DNA from: Strigamia acuminata
Taxonomy: Eukaryota > Arthropoda > Chilopoda > Geophilomorpha > Linotaeniidae
Direction of reading: 5' to 3'
Length of the DNA stretch: 64,000 nucleotides
Assembly (NCBI GenBank): GCA_949358305.1
Contig: OX442319.1
Location: forward strand, 5,022,001-5,086,000
Shown here piece after piece: positions 35,436 through 46,064 of this stretch; the stretch's first letter is position 1, and each line of letters opens with the position of its first letter. The notes under the pieces were generated by a model that saw only the letters and a list, made by a program, of their open reading frames with translations, was not told the DNA's origin and did not search any database. The position numbers and the translations under genes were made by a program.

Positions 35436-35513
35436 TCAGTGTACAACCTGCAAATTTAAGTTTTTGCGTTTAACATGATCGTTAATTACATCATAATGTG
35501 AATGGTCAATATT
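35436..35513 (-). pseudogene. Displaced last 26 codons of the LRR gene
   Basis: Directly left of the copia element, the minus strand encodes NIDHSHYDVINDHVKRKNL and a few more residues, then TGA and a nearby AATAAA. It continues in frame from the LRR coding region at 42247 if the 6.7-kb element and one copy of the ATTAC duplication are ignored. The insertion has therefore separated the original C-terminus (25 residues) and poly(A) site from the rest of the gene. Confidence 0.85.
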
Positions 35514-35518
35514 ATTAC

Positions 35519-35983
35519 TGATGAGATTGTAGGCGCCGGACATCAGGAAAATAGAGCTGAGACATGATTTAATGGGTGCGGGAACTCGCATTGCGCGACC
35601 GCCATCTTTAATCGTCACGAACCACAGTAAAAACGACTGCTTTGAGGCTAGCCGCCCTCAAAGTATGAATACAAGCTTACAATAGAACAAATCATTGTTA
35701 GCAAGCAATGATTTGTCCTTTACATGATAAACAATAAGGGAGGAGCAAATAAGCGATAAACAACTCAAAAGCAATGGAAAAACTAAACGAATATTGCTCA
35801 TTTGAGCGGACGACGAGAAGGCACATCTTTACAAGTAAATAAACTAGTTGCGGCACATAACAAGCAGGGTAAAAATCAGGATCAACTAGTTTAACTAAGT
35901 CACAGCAAAGTAAAGACATGCACGTTGCATTTAGCCATAAATATGCAACTAATAAATCTCAAACAGTTGGGCATATCCCAACA
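35519..35983 (-). repeat. 3' LTR of the copia element (465 bp)
   Basis: On the minus strand it starts TGTTGGGATATGCCC and ends CAATCTCATCA. The offset to the other LTR is a constant 6263 bp and the sequence appears identical. Confidence 0.95.
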
Positions 35984-36000
35984 AATCCCCCTTTGCGCAA

Positions 36001-39000
36001 CTATTTGACTGCAACAAAAATATGCTCACAGAGCTGACATAATCTGGGGCGCGGCAACCATTTTGTCATCAAATCCGCGATGTTCAATTCGCCAGGCACA
36101 TGTTTAATACTAAACACGCCTTTTTCATACCAATCACGAAGAAAGTGCAATTTAACATCTATATGTTTATTTGCACGGTTCTCGATCTTGTTTTTCGCAT
36201 AATTGATTGCCGGCATGCTATCGGCGTAGACGCAAGGGACATTTCGGTTGAAACACAAGATGATATCGGCTTCGTACAGGCGTTCAAGCCATATCACTTC
36301 TCTCACGCCATCGACAACTGCGAGAAATTCGCTTTCCATTATACTCAATGAAGTCATGGATTGTTTTCGACAATTCCATGAAATCGGAACCCCTCCTAAA
36401 TAAACTATGTGGCCACCAAAGCTTCTCCTACTGTCTTGATCCAAGGCAAAGGACGCGTCGGTGTAAACCGTTAAATTATTGTTCTTACAATTTGCCAGGT
36501 TGATAACATAGTTGGGGGTATTCGCCAGATATCTCAACACTTGTATTAGCATTTTAACATGCCTGTTAGAATGGGTCTCATTGTATTGAGATAATACAAT
36601 AACGCTGAAGAGAATATCTGGACGCGTTCTATTCGCGATAAAGAGTAAACTCCCTACTAGGGACCTGTATGGGAACGTCGAGTTTATTTGTTCACCCGGT
36701 TGTACCTTCTGTATCATGGTACCGACTGTGACTGGGATTTTAATTTTATGGCACGGATCAATGTCGTATTTCTCGACTAATTTCGCAATATAACTCTTTT
36801 GATGTACTAAAATGTCCCCATTTTTCCTTTCAAAATGAATCCCTAATAAAAGAGTCACCGGTCCAAGGTTGACAATTTCAAAGCTCTCTTGAATCCACTC
36901 GATGATACATTGTTCAACGAAAGCATCACGACTAAACAAAACAATGTCGTCCACGTAAAACAAAAGTACGGCATCTGAGCCGTAATTATATACGCAATTC
37001 AGTCCTAAGACTGGAGTAAATCCTATTTCCAGTAATCGTTCGTGGAGCTTGAAATACCACATCCTTCCGGACTGGTGAAGTCCGTATAAGGATTTGACTA
37101 GACGCCAACACTTGTGTTGGTTCTCCTTGGTCCGGAAGCCCTTGGGGATATTAATGTATTGTGGCACATCAAGGTCTCCGTACAAGTACGCAGACTTGAT
37201 GTCGAGATGTGTATCTCGCCAGCCTTGCAGAACCACAAGAGAACAAAAGAATATAAGCACGAGAACAAAGTTGACCACTGGTGAAAATATCTCAGTGAAG
37301 TCAACTCCCTCCTTCTGCCCAAAACCTTGCGCAACTAAACGTGCTCTCCAACGCTTAATTGCCCCAGTGTAGTCACGCTTGATTTTGTAAATCCATTTTG
37401 TTCCCAGTAAATTCATCCCCTCGGTTTTATCAACTTCCTCGTAAACTTTCCTGTCATTAAAGATATTAATCTCATCATCCATGGCATCCTGCCAGTCGGA
37501 TTTATTGGGGTTGGACATAGCTTCTTCGAAAGTATCCGGCTCGACGGATGCATGACCGGCGAACCCAACGGTCTCATCTGTTGCCTTAAAGTCGAAACAA
37601 CCCCCATCGTACTGATAGTTTTCCTCTTTGCACCATCGTACAACATCAATCCGACTGCGGATTCTATCGCCAAGTGGTGTTATGTAGATTACATCTACCT
37701 GGCCAGCAGTTTCACCACTCTGCCTAACGGTTTCTCTCCGCTGCCATTGTGTCATATCTAAAATTTTTAACTTCTCGGGAGCAGCTGCACGCTGTTTCAC
37801 TGTGTCCCCCTTTAACTTAACACCCCGTGGTGGGTTCCTCCTAACTGGTGGGGGGGTGAGAGTCGGATTTGGAAGCCGAACTTCCACTTGTTGCTCCTCC
37901 TCTTCTTCGATCCCACCAACAGCTTGAGCGATTTCTTCCACAGCTTCAGGCTCGACCGCCTGTTGGACTAATTGGGGATTCGGAATCGCATGTTTCGGGG
38001 CCTGAAACAACTGCTGTATGACAGGGGGCACCTGTTGCTGTTGTACAGCAGGTAGGATCTCATCATCTGAATCTTCATCCCATGATGCCGCTACAAAATC
38101 TGGCTCACGTGGGATGGAATTTGATTGCACCGATTCATGCCAAAAAACATTTTCATTAATCTTTACATGCTTTGAAGCAATCACTTGGTTGGACTTGGGG
38201 TCCCAAACTCGATACCCACGCGTCTTAATTGCGTAACCGACTAGGGCCCCAGGCCATGCCCTTTCTTCCAACTTGCTTCTCCTTGTTTGCGAAGGAATGT
38301 GCACGAAAACTTTAGAACCGATACATCTTAGATGTCTCAACGACATTTTCTTGTTATGAAACAAGTTGTAAGGGGTTTTCCCACTCAAGCTTGCATGTGG
38401 GAATCTATTTTTAAGATAGACAACTGTCACGGCTAATTCTGCCCACAAACCCTTTGGAAAATTGTTTTCGAAAAGCATGGCTCTAATTCCCCCAACAATT
38501 GTTCTGTTTGCTCTTTCGGCCACGGAATTCATTTCTGGGGAGTAGGGGTTTGTTTGGATGCACTTAAGCCCAATAGAAGCCGCATAGTCATCCCACTTTT
38601 TCGACACAAACTCCCCGCCGTTGTCTGTCTTGATGCATTTGACCTTTTTCCCGGTGCTGCGCTCAACTTGTGTTTGCCATCGTTTGAAGCGCTCAAATGT
38701 ATCCCCCTTATTCTTGATAATTTCCACCCACATGAAACGCGAATAATCATCTACAATTATTAGGTAATAGCTGGCCCCTCCCAAAGATTTAAAAGGCTGG
38801 GGGCCCCACAGATCCATGTGGATTACTTCCAAAATTCCCTTTGTAGAAATTTCCGGGATTGGGGAAAAGGTTGCCCTAGTGCTCTTTGCCTTCGAACACG
38901 CGTCACAGGGTGAAAGTTCTTTGTCGGAGAGTTTAACTCCGAAAATATCCGGTGAAATTTCCATTTTTGCAATCCCACTTGCGTTAAAATGGCCCATTCT

Positions 39001-40674
39001 GGAGTGCCAAATGTCCATTGGCTGTGGTTTCACTTTGATCTTTTCGATTTTTCCCCCATTCGAATTATTTTGCCCGTTAGTATCATTTAAATCGCTTTTC
39101 TTAAGATTTGACGCATTTACTAGCGCATTTACGCTCACTTGCTGCTTCGCTGCAGTCTGCACTGCGCCACTCAATGTGTTTAGTAATGCTGCCTTAAAAT
39201 CTACTGTTTTTAGTAAAGGATTAATGACACTTTCACTTTTTACAACATTTTTGACCGAATTTCCACCCACCGCTGCACTCTGTTGCGCAGAAGGTGCAGT
39301 TGTGTTCACAATATTGGCCTCTATTTTGCAGTTAACTTTGTACATCCGATCATTAGTTTTATCTGCAACAAGGAAAGGCTCACCAATTCGGTCTCTAAAC
39401 ATGGTCAACTTTCCATTTTTGATAAAAGTTGTGAAACCAGCTTCATCTGTCCGGCCCAGCGATAAGAGATTTTTCTTAAAATTTGGCGCAAAATACACAT
39501 TTTGCAGTGTGATTTCCCTACATCTGCCTGCATAACAAGATGTAATCAACACGTTTCCAATGCCCTCGATTTTAGACTTCCCTTCCCCCTGCTGGACACT
39601 ATAGCCGGACAGTGGCTTGAAGGTCACGAACCAACTTCTATTAAATGAAAAGTGATCTGTCGCACCGGTATCTATGTACCAGTGCGGATCAAAGTCGCAA
39701 TGTGACATCAAAGACAATGGTGGTGACAAGGTGACTTCCTCTTCAGTTTGGTGAACTGCCGCTGAAAACATTGTCAAGGGCTCATCAAAAATGTCAACTT
39801 GTCCCAAATTGGCCTTTTTGGTCTTTCCACCACGGCCACGTCCTCGTGCAGTGCCTTTTGCTAGCTGTGCAGAGGTGCCACCTCGTTGGCTTTGCATATT
39901 CGCTTGTTGTTTGGGCGGTGACGGGCATTCTCTCGCGAAGTGACCAGTGCCGCCACAGGAAAAACAAGTCCGAGGTGTAAATGGCTGATTTCCGCCTTTT
40001 CCGCGTTGGAATCGCCCTTTTCCAAAGAATGCGCCTGCATTATCAGTGGAATCCTGTGTACGCATACCATAGGAGTCTGAAGCTTCAAATAAACGATTAT
40101 ACTCTCCTAATAATCGGTCTTTCACTTTTGCAGGGGTGAAGTCCAAATCCTCCCAGTGATACATTATTTGTTTTATAGTCTCATAAGTTGTAGGGAGGAA
40201 ATCCATGTATTGGAATGCAATTTCCTCATCCGTCGGTATTACTTTGACATTCGCGAGTTCCGCGACTTTTCTGTCGACACGGGCCAGAAAACACATCATC
40301 TCCTCATTGTCCATTAGATGCATTTGCAGGAACTCGCGCCTCAATCTGCCTTTCCGGGCGCGTGTGGTGGGCTGGTAAGCATCTCGGATTGCTTCCCACG
40401 CTCCTTTAGAAGTATCTTTGGCAACGGCCACGAGCTGTTGCGCTTCTTCGCAACTCAAGCATATCGTGGACCATGCTCGCTTCTCACGCACTCTAAAATC
40501 CCGTTTCTCTTTGGCTGTGGCGTTGGGACCCGGCGCGGTCTCGTCGCCCGTCACGTGGTCCCACACGCCTTGCTGGGATAACAACAACTTCGCACCAATC
40601 GCCCATTGTGCATAATTTGTCCCATTTAGTTTTTTGATTGACTTATAATCGTCGCATTTCTCCTCCGACGCCAT
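36001..40674 (-). CDS. Copia gag-pol polyprotein, 1557 codons, intact
   Basis: A single uninterrupted frame encodes all copia domains in Ty1 order. Gag starts MASEEKCDDYKSIKKLNGTN. A CCHC zinc knuckle lies near residue 240 (CFSCGGTGHFARECP). The aspartic protease has DTGA near 335. The integrase zinc domain (WHSRMGH, CDACSKAK) lies near 550-605. The integrase core has Asp in HMDLWG, Asp in KTDNGGEF and Glu in MNSVAERANR, near 617-725. The reverse transcriptase includes LYGLHQSGRMWY and the YVDD catalytic box near 1240. RNase H (TVYTDASF, ESEFLAV) starts near 1400. Integrase before RT identifies Ty1/copia rather than gypsy. There is no frameshift between gag and pol, as in many copia elements. 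The stop codon lies seven bases before the polypurine tract. The large plus-strand frame at 38816-39535 is a shadow of this one. Confidence 0.96.
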   Translation of the reverse strand: MASEEKCDDYKSIKKLNGTNYAQWAIGAKLLLSQQGVWDHVTGDETAPGPNATAKEKRDFRVREKRAWSTICLSCEEAQQLVAVAKDTSKGAWEAIRDAYQPTTRARKGRLRREFLQMHLMDNEEMMCFLARVDRKVAELANVKVIPTDEEIAFQYMDFLPTTYETIKQIMYHWEDLDFTPAKVKDRLLGEYNRLFEASDSYGMRTQDSTDNAGAFFGKGRFQRGKGGNQPFTPRTCFSCGGTGHFARECPSPPKQQANMQSQRGGTSAQLAKGTARGRGRGGKTKKANLGQVDIFDEPLTMFSAAVHQTEEEVTLSPPLSLMSHCDFDPHWYIDTGATDHFSFNRSWFVTFKPLSGYSVQQGEGKSKIEGIGNVLITSCYAGRCREITLQNVYFAPNFKKNLLSLGRTDEAGFTTFIKNGKLTMFRDRIGEPFLVADKTNDRMYKVNCKIEANIVNTTAPSAQQSAAVGGNSVKNVVKSESVINPLLKTVDFKAALLNTLSGAVQTAAKQQVSVNALVNASNLKKSDLNDTNGQNNSNGGKIEKIKVKPQPMDIWHSRMGHFNASGIAKMEISPDIFGVKLSDKELSPCDACSKAKSTRATFSPIPEISTKGILEVIHMDLWGPQPFKSLGGASYYLIIVDDYSRFMWVEIIKNKGDTFERFKRWQTQVERSTGKKVKCIKTDNGGEFVSKKWDDYAASIGLKCIQTNPYSPEMNSVAERANRTIVGGIRAMLFENNFPKGLWAELAVTVVYLKNRFPHASLSGKTPYNLFHNKKMSLRHLRCIGSKVFVHIPSQTRRSKLEERAWPGALVGYAIKTRGYRVWDPKSNQVIASKHVKINENVFWHESVQSNSIPREPDFVAASWDEDSDDEILPAVQQQQVPPVIQQLFQAPKHAIPNPQLVQQAVEPEAVEEIAQAVGGIEEEEEQQVEVRLPNPTLTPPPVRRNPPRGVKLKGDTVKQRAAAPEKLKILDMTQWQRRETVRQSGETAGQVDVIYITPLGDRIRSRIDVVRWCKEENYQYDGGCFDFKATDETVGFAGHASVEPDTFEEAMSNPNKSDWQDAMDDEINIFNDRKVYEEVDKTEGMNLLGTKWIYKIKRDYTGAIKRWRARLVAQGFGQKEGVDFTEIFSPVVNFVLVLIFFCSLVVLQGWRDTHLDIKSAYLYGDLDVPQYINIPKGFRTKENQHKCWRLVKSLYGLHQSGRMWYFKLHERLLEIGFTPVLGLNCVYNYGSDAVLLFYVDDIVLFSRDAFVEQCIIEWIQESFEIVNLGPVTLLLGIHFERKNGDILVHQKSYIAKLVEKYDIDPCHKIKIPVTVGTMIQKVQPGEQINSTFPYRSLVGSLLFIANRTRPDILFSVIVLSQYNETHSNRHVKMLIQVLRYLANTPNYVINLANCKNNNLTVYTDASFALDQDSRRSFGGHIVYLGGVPISWNCRKQSMTSLSIMESEFLAVVDGVREVIWLERLYEADIILCFNRNVPCVYADSMPAINYAKNKIENRANKHIDVKLHFLRDWYEKGVFSIKHVPGELNIADLMTKWLPRPRLCQLCEHIFVAVK

Positions 40675-41761
40675 ATCTAGTCGATTCGTCGCGAAGATTA
40701 CACTTTATCACTAAATAAATCGTCGCACACACCAAATGAAGCACAAAACACACTCTTTACGCTTTTATAAATGGCGTAAACCCCCAAAAGGTTTAGGCGA
40801 AAAATTATACAGTCTCCCTTGGACAAATCTCACTAAGTGAGATGCAAAACTTTACGTAGTATCTCCCGAGTTCCGACCGGACTCCTAGGACCGCGGGACA
40901 CTCGGTGGCCAGAGAAAGCCTACGCAAAAATACAATTCCACTACGCGACTGCGTAAAGGGTGGAAAGGATACTACAAGACCCCCAAACAAAACCTTAAAC
41001 TTATTAACAATGAATTTCGACAACTTAAAACTAAATAATAGTTGGCAAGGTGAAAATCCGTTGTTTTGCGGGTTGGTTTGCGTCGCAAAAATTCCCTCGT
41101 TGATCCCACGTCGTGAAATCGATGCACGTCGACTCAACGTGCTCGTCCGCACCTTCGTAGGATGTGCTCCGTGCACAAAACCTCGGGAAAATGCCAGCGC
41201 GTACGTTTAACCCGCTAACTGGTCTTCTAGGTGCTCAAATAGCTGATGCCTGTGTGCAAATTTATGCCCACACAGGTCCTTACGTTGAAAATTATTCTCA
41301 CACGTCGTTTTTCGTCTGCTTTGACGAAAAATCCGGCCGCCGTCGAAAAATCGATTCGCACGATGACTTCCGTGTTGATTTTCAACGAAAAACGGTCCAA
41401 AAATTACGTCGTTTCGACGTATTCTTTGTTGAATCGTGATGAGAGCGTGTGTCGATCCGTACACACGATTCTCTGCTGGCTTCACGGCCGTACGCGATGA
41501 AGTCAAAAAAAATGGCGCCGCAGAAGAAAAATCTTCTTTATATCGGCAAATGTGCTTATTTCGCACGAAAAAACGACAATTCTCACACTGTTTTGTTCCA
41601 AATTCGTTGGCGAATTGCCCGCACACGTTGTCAAAGCTCGTCCGCTTTGCTAAAATCCCGAAAACGGCGATACGTCTCTGCGACGATACCGACGAAGTCG
41701 CGATGTCCGTTCCTTCACAAAAATCGCCGCCAATTCATCACAAACGGTTGGCCGCGTCGTC

Positions 41762-41779
41762 AACCATCCTCTGCTACCA
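41762..41779 (-). other. Primer-binding site matching initiator tRNA-Met
   Basis: Two bases inside the 5' LTR, the minus strand reads TGGTAGCAGAGGATGGTT. This is the complement of the 3' end of animal initiator methionine tRNA, including the CCA tail. Priming by initiator tRNA-Met is usual for the copia group. Confidence 0.85.
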
Positions 41780-41781
41780 AA

Positions 41782-42246
41782 TGATGAGATTGTAGGCGCC
41801 GGACATCAGGAAAATAGAGCTGAGACATGATTTAATGGGTGCGGGAACTCGCATTGCGCGACCGCCATCTTTAATCGTCACGAACCACAGTAAAAACGAC
41901 TGCTTTGAGGCTAGCCGCCCTCAAAGTATGAATACAAGCTTACAATAGAACAAATCATTGTTAGCAAGCAATGATTTGTCCTTTACATGATAAACAATAA
42001 GGGAGGAGCAAATAAGCGATAAACAACTCAAAAGCAATGGAAAAACTAAACGAATATTGCTCATTTGAGCGGACGACGAGAAGGCACATCTTTACAAGTA
42101 AATAAACTAGTTGCGGCACATAACAAGCAGGGTAAAAATCAGGATCAACTAGTTTAACTAAGTCACAGCAAAGTAAAGACATGCACGTTGCATTTAGCCA
42201 TAAATATGCAACTAATAAATCTCAAACAGTTGGGCATATCCCAACA
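41782..42246 (-). repeat. 5' LTR of the copia element (465 bp)
   Basis: Identical by eye to 35519-35983. Its outer end is fused to the LRR gene, so the LRR frame now reads 27 codons into the LTR before a stop at 42163. Confidence 0.95.
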
Positions 42247-43482
42247 ATTACAACGCAAGATTTTTAGCGTATTCAACGGATTTTGTATGTCCAATAATTT
42301 TATGATGGAAGCAGAAGTAACCAAGGGGCAATCAAAAAATAATAAAGATTGTAACGCTTTCAACTCTGCAAGTTCTAAAATGAAATCGTCAGAAAGCCAA
42401 GAACAACCAAAAAAAGACAAATTTTCTAAACTACTACATTGTACCAATAACGTTTTCAATTGTTGTTCTATAACGACTCCATTGTTACAGCTTAAATTCA
42501 GACGACGAAGGTTTTGCAATGGAGCATTAACAGTATCACCTTCATTGAAAAATGTACACTCATTTAATGATAACTCCTCTAACATTGGCCAAGCGCGATC
42601 AATAAGTCTAATATTCACCAGTGTAAAATTAAACAGATGGAGAGATTTCAATCCTTGTGGCCACATTTCAAAATTATAATCCAAATGTTCAAAATGTGTC
42701 CAGAGTGTCCACACCAAGTCTCTTAAATTTGGAAAATTTGTTATTAGAATAGGGATATGTTCAATATTCCACACTGTAACACTTTTGATGGAATAAGTGT
42801 TTCTAGACGACAGTTTGGCTAACTCCGTAAATATTCCGTGCCAATAATTATGACAAAACTCTTCTAAAAGTGGCAGTTGGTTGAGAACGAACAAACACCC
42901 CTCGGCCGTGGTACTACTAGCAATAGGAAATGAACTAATATTTAAAGAATTGAGCTTGATGCAACAGTATAATGACCGCAGCCCAGTGTCAGTCAGCTTT
43001 GTGCAATCCATAAGGTTGAGCTGTTTCATCAGTGGACAATTCTGTCCGATTGTAGCAGCAATTTCATCCGTGCATTCTTCCGATCGACGCGAGAGGTTTA
43101 AATATTGAAGTTTCGGTAAATTTTGCAGCAGATTGACTAGGGATTTGGTTGGCAGCATTGGAGCGCTATCATTGTATTGTCGTGCCAAGTTTAAACGCAC
43201 AAGGTTTTTACAAGTTTGGCCAATTTGATCGAATAGCGGAATCGTGGAAATTTCAAACAGATGGAAATGGTGTAGTGACATGGCGCCAGGATGAATGAAT
43301 GTTTTTGAAGGCAAACTTCCATTGGTAATTACTGATTTCTTGCACAAACTTTCGTATATGTTATTAATAAGCACGGGTGGTTGACTTGCCAGTTGATCTT
43401 GTATCTCTTGATCTTCAAATCGAGTGGTCACCACATTCAAACACAAACGTTCCAAACTCGAAGCTGATTTTCTCCGTGGCAT
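42247..43482 (-). CDS. Leucine-rich-repeat protein, C-terminus disrupted by copia
   Basis: This intron-free coding block of 412 codons starts at MPRRKSASSLERLCL, the first in-frame ATG, and runs to the copia target site. From about residue 110 it shows LRRs of the cysteine-containing type found in FBXL and AMN1-like proteins, for example LMKQLNLMDCTKLTDTGLRS, LQNLRRLNLSCNN and LENLSFFGCSWLSDDFILEL. I see no clear F-box. The N-terminus (SLERLCL...) resembles the start of other solo LRR proteins in arthropods, but I do not assign an orthologue. LRR proteins of this type usually bind protein partners, often as ubiquitin-ligase adaptors. The uninterrupted gene would be 437 residues. As assembled, the frame runs into the LTR and ends with 27 foreign residues. 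An upstream exon cannot be excluded. Confidence 0.8.
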
Positions 43483-44893
43483 GTCGACTGTACGGGTCAG
43501 ACGAGAATGATACAAGTCTGTGTTGGAAATAGCTCGATCCAACAATACAACAGTCGCAAGGTTTAAACGATTACAAGTGATTTATTACAGTGAAGACACA
43601 GGTTCATATGATCACTTAGCCCTGATTGGCTATCTACATGGAAAGTCCAGTGGACGCATCTTCAACGTGTAGGTCGCGCCCGCGATACGTCCAAGCGCCT
43701 CCTGGTGACGTATTGGCGGCCGAAGAACACCATGTGCGACATGGACTGTGAAGTATTGTTTATACGAAGTTGGCAATAACGTATACCGGACGTTATTATG
43801 ACATTGTTAGCGCTCAATATTGTTCATTTTATTTTTTTTATTTTGGTGCAGTAATTTTGGTGCAGTAATTTCAGGAATTTCAATTAAATTGACCATGTTG
43901 TGGTTGATTTTATCAAAAACCACTTTTCTGTATCAACTTTTTGCTTGTGTTATAAATTAAATAGCATATACTAGTATGGGAGTAATTTGTTTCGTTTTTA
44001 CTATTTTTTTTTCTATTAAGAATTTCTTTGACAGGATGAATTAATTATGACATATTTTAAAAAGAATGTTGTATTTTTCTTTATGTCTGGTGATGGAGAA
44101 AAACATATTGATGGCGTCCTCAAAATTATTTTTTTCTTATATAAAAACAACAATCAGAGACGTTTAATGCGTCCAATAAATATTTACACAAAAATTGTAC
44201 TTTCAGGATATAATATATAGCAAAAAAAAAAAAGATTTCTCTTTTTTTCTTTTTTGCTGGGTGTTGCTTGAGCCATCTCGTGGGAAAACGACGCAGTCTT
44301 TCTGGTGCATTCAAAGTTTCTGTTTCTGTGGTTTTTGGTGTTTTTTTCAGTTAAGCAATTGTGGCTTAGTTGTTTGAGCACAAATATGCTTTTACTTACG
44401 TTTTGGGAAGTTGTTTTTGTTTTTGTGGTTTTTGGTGATGGTCTTTGGCTTGTTTTTGGTGTCCTTTAATTCAGCAATTCTTAGTTCTTTTGAGGGATAA
44501 CTACGTTTTCCTTGGTTTCTGTATGCTCTTGGTGTAGAAACTTGTTTGTGCACAAATATTTTAGTTATCGCCCATTATCTTCGATGTCTGGGAGGTACAT
44601 TGCATTTTGTTAAAAGTGTACTTGAACTATTGATCTGGTATATCTTTTGATTAACTACAAACAACAGTAGACAGAGAGCGTACAGCCATGTCTCTGATTG
44701 GTGAGTAATGCTCCAAACCAAAGAAGTGTTTGTTAAATTAAAAAAACAACTTGTAACGGTTTTTGTTGTTTTGTTGTAATGCAGCTCCAATGTTATAGTC
44801 ACAAACTGACAAGGAATTTAATAAAAAAATACTGATTTTTAATCATTCGAACTTTGTGAATCCATTAGCAATTTTTACAGCAAGTTGAGTTTT
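43483..44893. other. Intergenic region, no gene seen
   Basis: It lies upstream of the LRR gene and downstream of the EXOG-like gene, both on the minus strand. It is AT-rich with a T/G-skewed stretch at 44230-44560 and an A12 run at 44222. Part of 44640-44700 resembles the bestrophin intergenic motif attaactacaaacaacagtagacagag, also near 30770 and 35165, so it is a dispersed repeat. No coding signal is convincing. Confidence 0.5.
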
Positions 44894-46064
44894 TCACATA
44901 ACACACCTCAGACCAGCTTGCTCCTGGTAAAAAGACATTGCAATGAGCAACTGTTTATTCGGATAAAAACGAATAATTACCATGTAAGCTCTTCTGTGCT
45001 TGCGAAAATCCGGTACATCCACGAGGCATCCAAAGTCGTTTTTAGTTTCTGGTTTTCTAAACATTCGAAATCCGGCCTTATCTTCTAATTCCTCCAAAGA
45101 CACACGATAGTCGCTTATAGTGTGTGTATCGGGAATTGCTTCGTTGGGCAGAAAGTAACATCCCATGTCATAACCTCCGTCTTCCCGTCTACCAACTGCT
45201 AGTTTGAAAAAGTGAGTCGGATAACCGATAAGATTCCGGGTAACGAGGTCGTATTCCATTTCATTTGCATCTTCTCTGAAAAAATTAACGTTAGCGTAAA
45301 TCCCTTTCTTTCAAGCAGGAAAAAATGCATTTGCAGATGGAAAAATGTAGTTTATAGAGAATGAATCCATTTGTATCTAAAAAAAATCCATTTTGTACGT
45401 GTACGATGTTCCAGTCTTACTTTAATAAAAACAACGGCCCAGTAAAGACGTAAACATCCTTGTAATGATGTGTCAAATATCTCATATAAGCGTCCAAGTC
45501 GTTCCAAAAACGTTCATTTAACTGGTCATTCTAAAACAACAAATAAAGAAATATAAAACAAAATAAAAACACTTAATTTCCCATCAATTTAACCTGTGGA
45601 CAAACAGTAGAGAGCTTAAGAGTTGCGTCGTAACTGTCTTGCGAGTATCTATGATTCTTCCCACAAGCCAAACGCACTCTGTGTATTCCTTCAAGAGTCG
45701 AGTAATCGGACGGCGTGGCACGATAGAATGGATAAATCTCCTCCTCTTCGGTGAAGCTCCCCAGTTGGTTGACGTTCACTGTCGTAAGGTTTTTGTGCGT
45801 CAAATGTTCTAAAACCCAGTTTGGAACCTTGTTACGGTTATCGTACGATACTTGAATGTCGTGGTAGTTCAAATAAACATCACGTTTAGGAAAGCCGTGT
45901 CTCATGAGCTCACACACCATAGCGTCGTTGGTGAATTGCTGCACTGGTACGGACGAAAACATTGCGTTGACTTTGAACGTTTTCCGTCGCCATTTGTCTA
46001 GGGACGTTAGACACAAGCAACCAACTCCGGCAGCAAGGACGTTTAAAGCGCGAAAATGGAACAT
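44894..46064 (-). CDS. EndoG/EXOG-family nuclease homologue lacking catalytic residues
   Basis: Three exons (46064-45594, 45530-45421, 45275-44894) join in phase to 320 codons. The N-terminus MFHFRALNVLAAGVGCLCLT then RRK suits a mitochondrial signal-anchor like that of EXOG. Family blocks follow in order: RHGFPKRD...YHDIQVSYDNRNKVPNWVLEHL, the active-site region, VYVFTGPLFLL, and IGYPTHFFKLAVG with FLPNEAIPDTHTISDYRVSL as in EXOG. Active family members have DRGH and an Asn in LSN. Here the DRGH region reads GIHRVRLACGKNH (Asp to His, Gly to Val, catalytic His to Arg) and LSN reads LST. The splice sites and frame are intact, so this looks like an expressed pseudoenzyme rather than a decayed gene. 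It is divergent to MTP. Confidence 0.85.

Larger units (their letters stand above)
35514..42251 (-). mobile_element. Complete Ty1/copia LTR retrotransposon with ATTAC target duplication
   Basis: The element spans 35519-42246 (6728 bp) and is flanked by ATTAC at 35514-35518 and 42247-42251. Its order on the minus strand is 5' LTR, tRNA-iMet primer-binding site, long leader (about 1.1 kb), single gag-pol frame, polypurine tract (AAAGGGGGATT at 35994-35984), 3' LTR. The two LTRs show no difference by eye over 465 bp and the frame is unbroken, so the insertion looks recent and the copy could be autonomous. Confidence 0.95.

Noticed and set aside
38816-39535. 239-codon plus-strand open frame
   Set aside because: It is the antisense shadow of the copia polyprotein, which has full domain support on the other strand.
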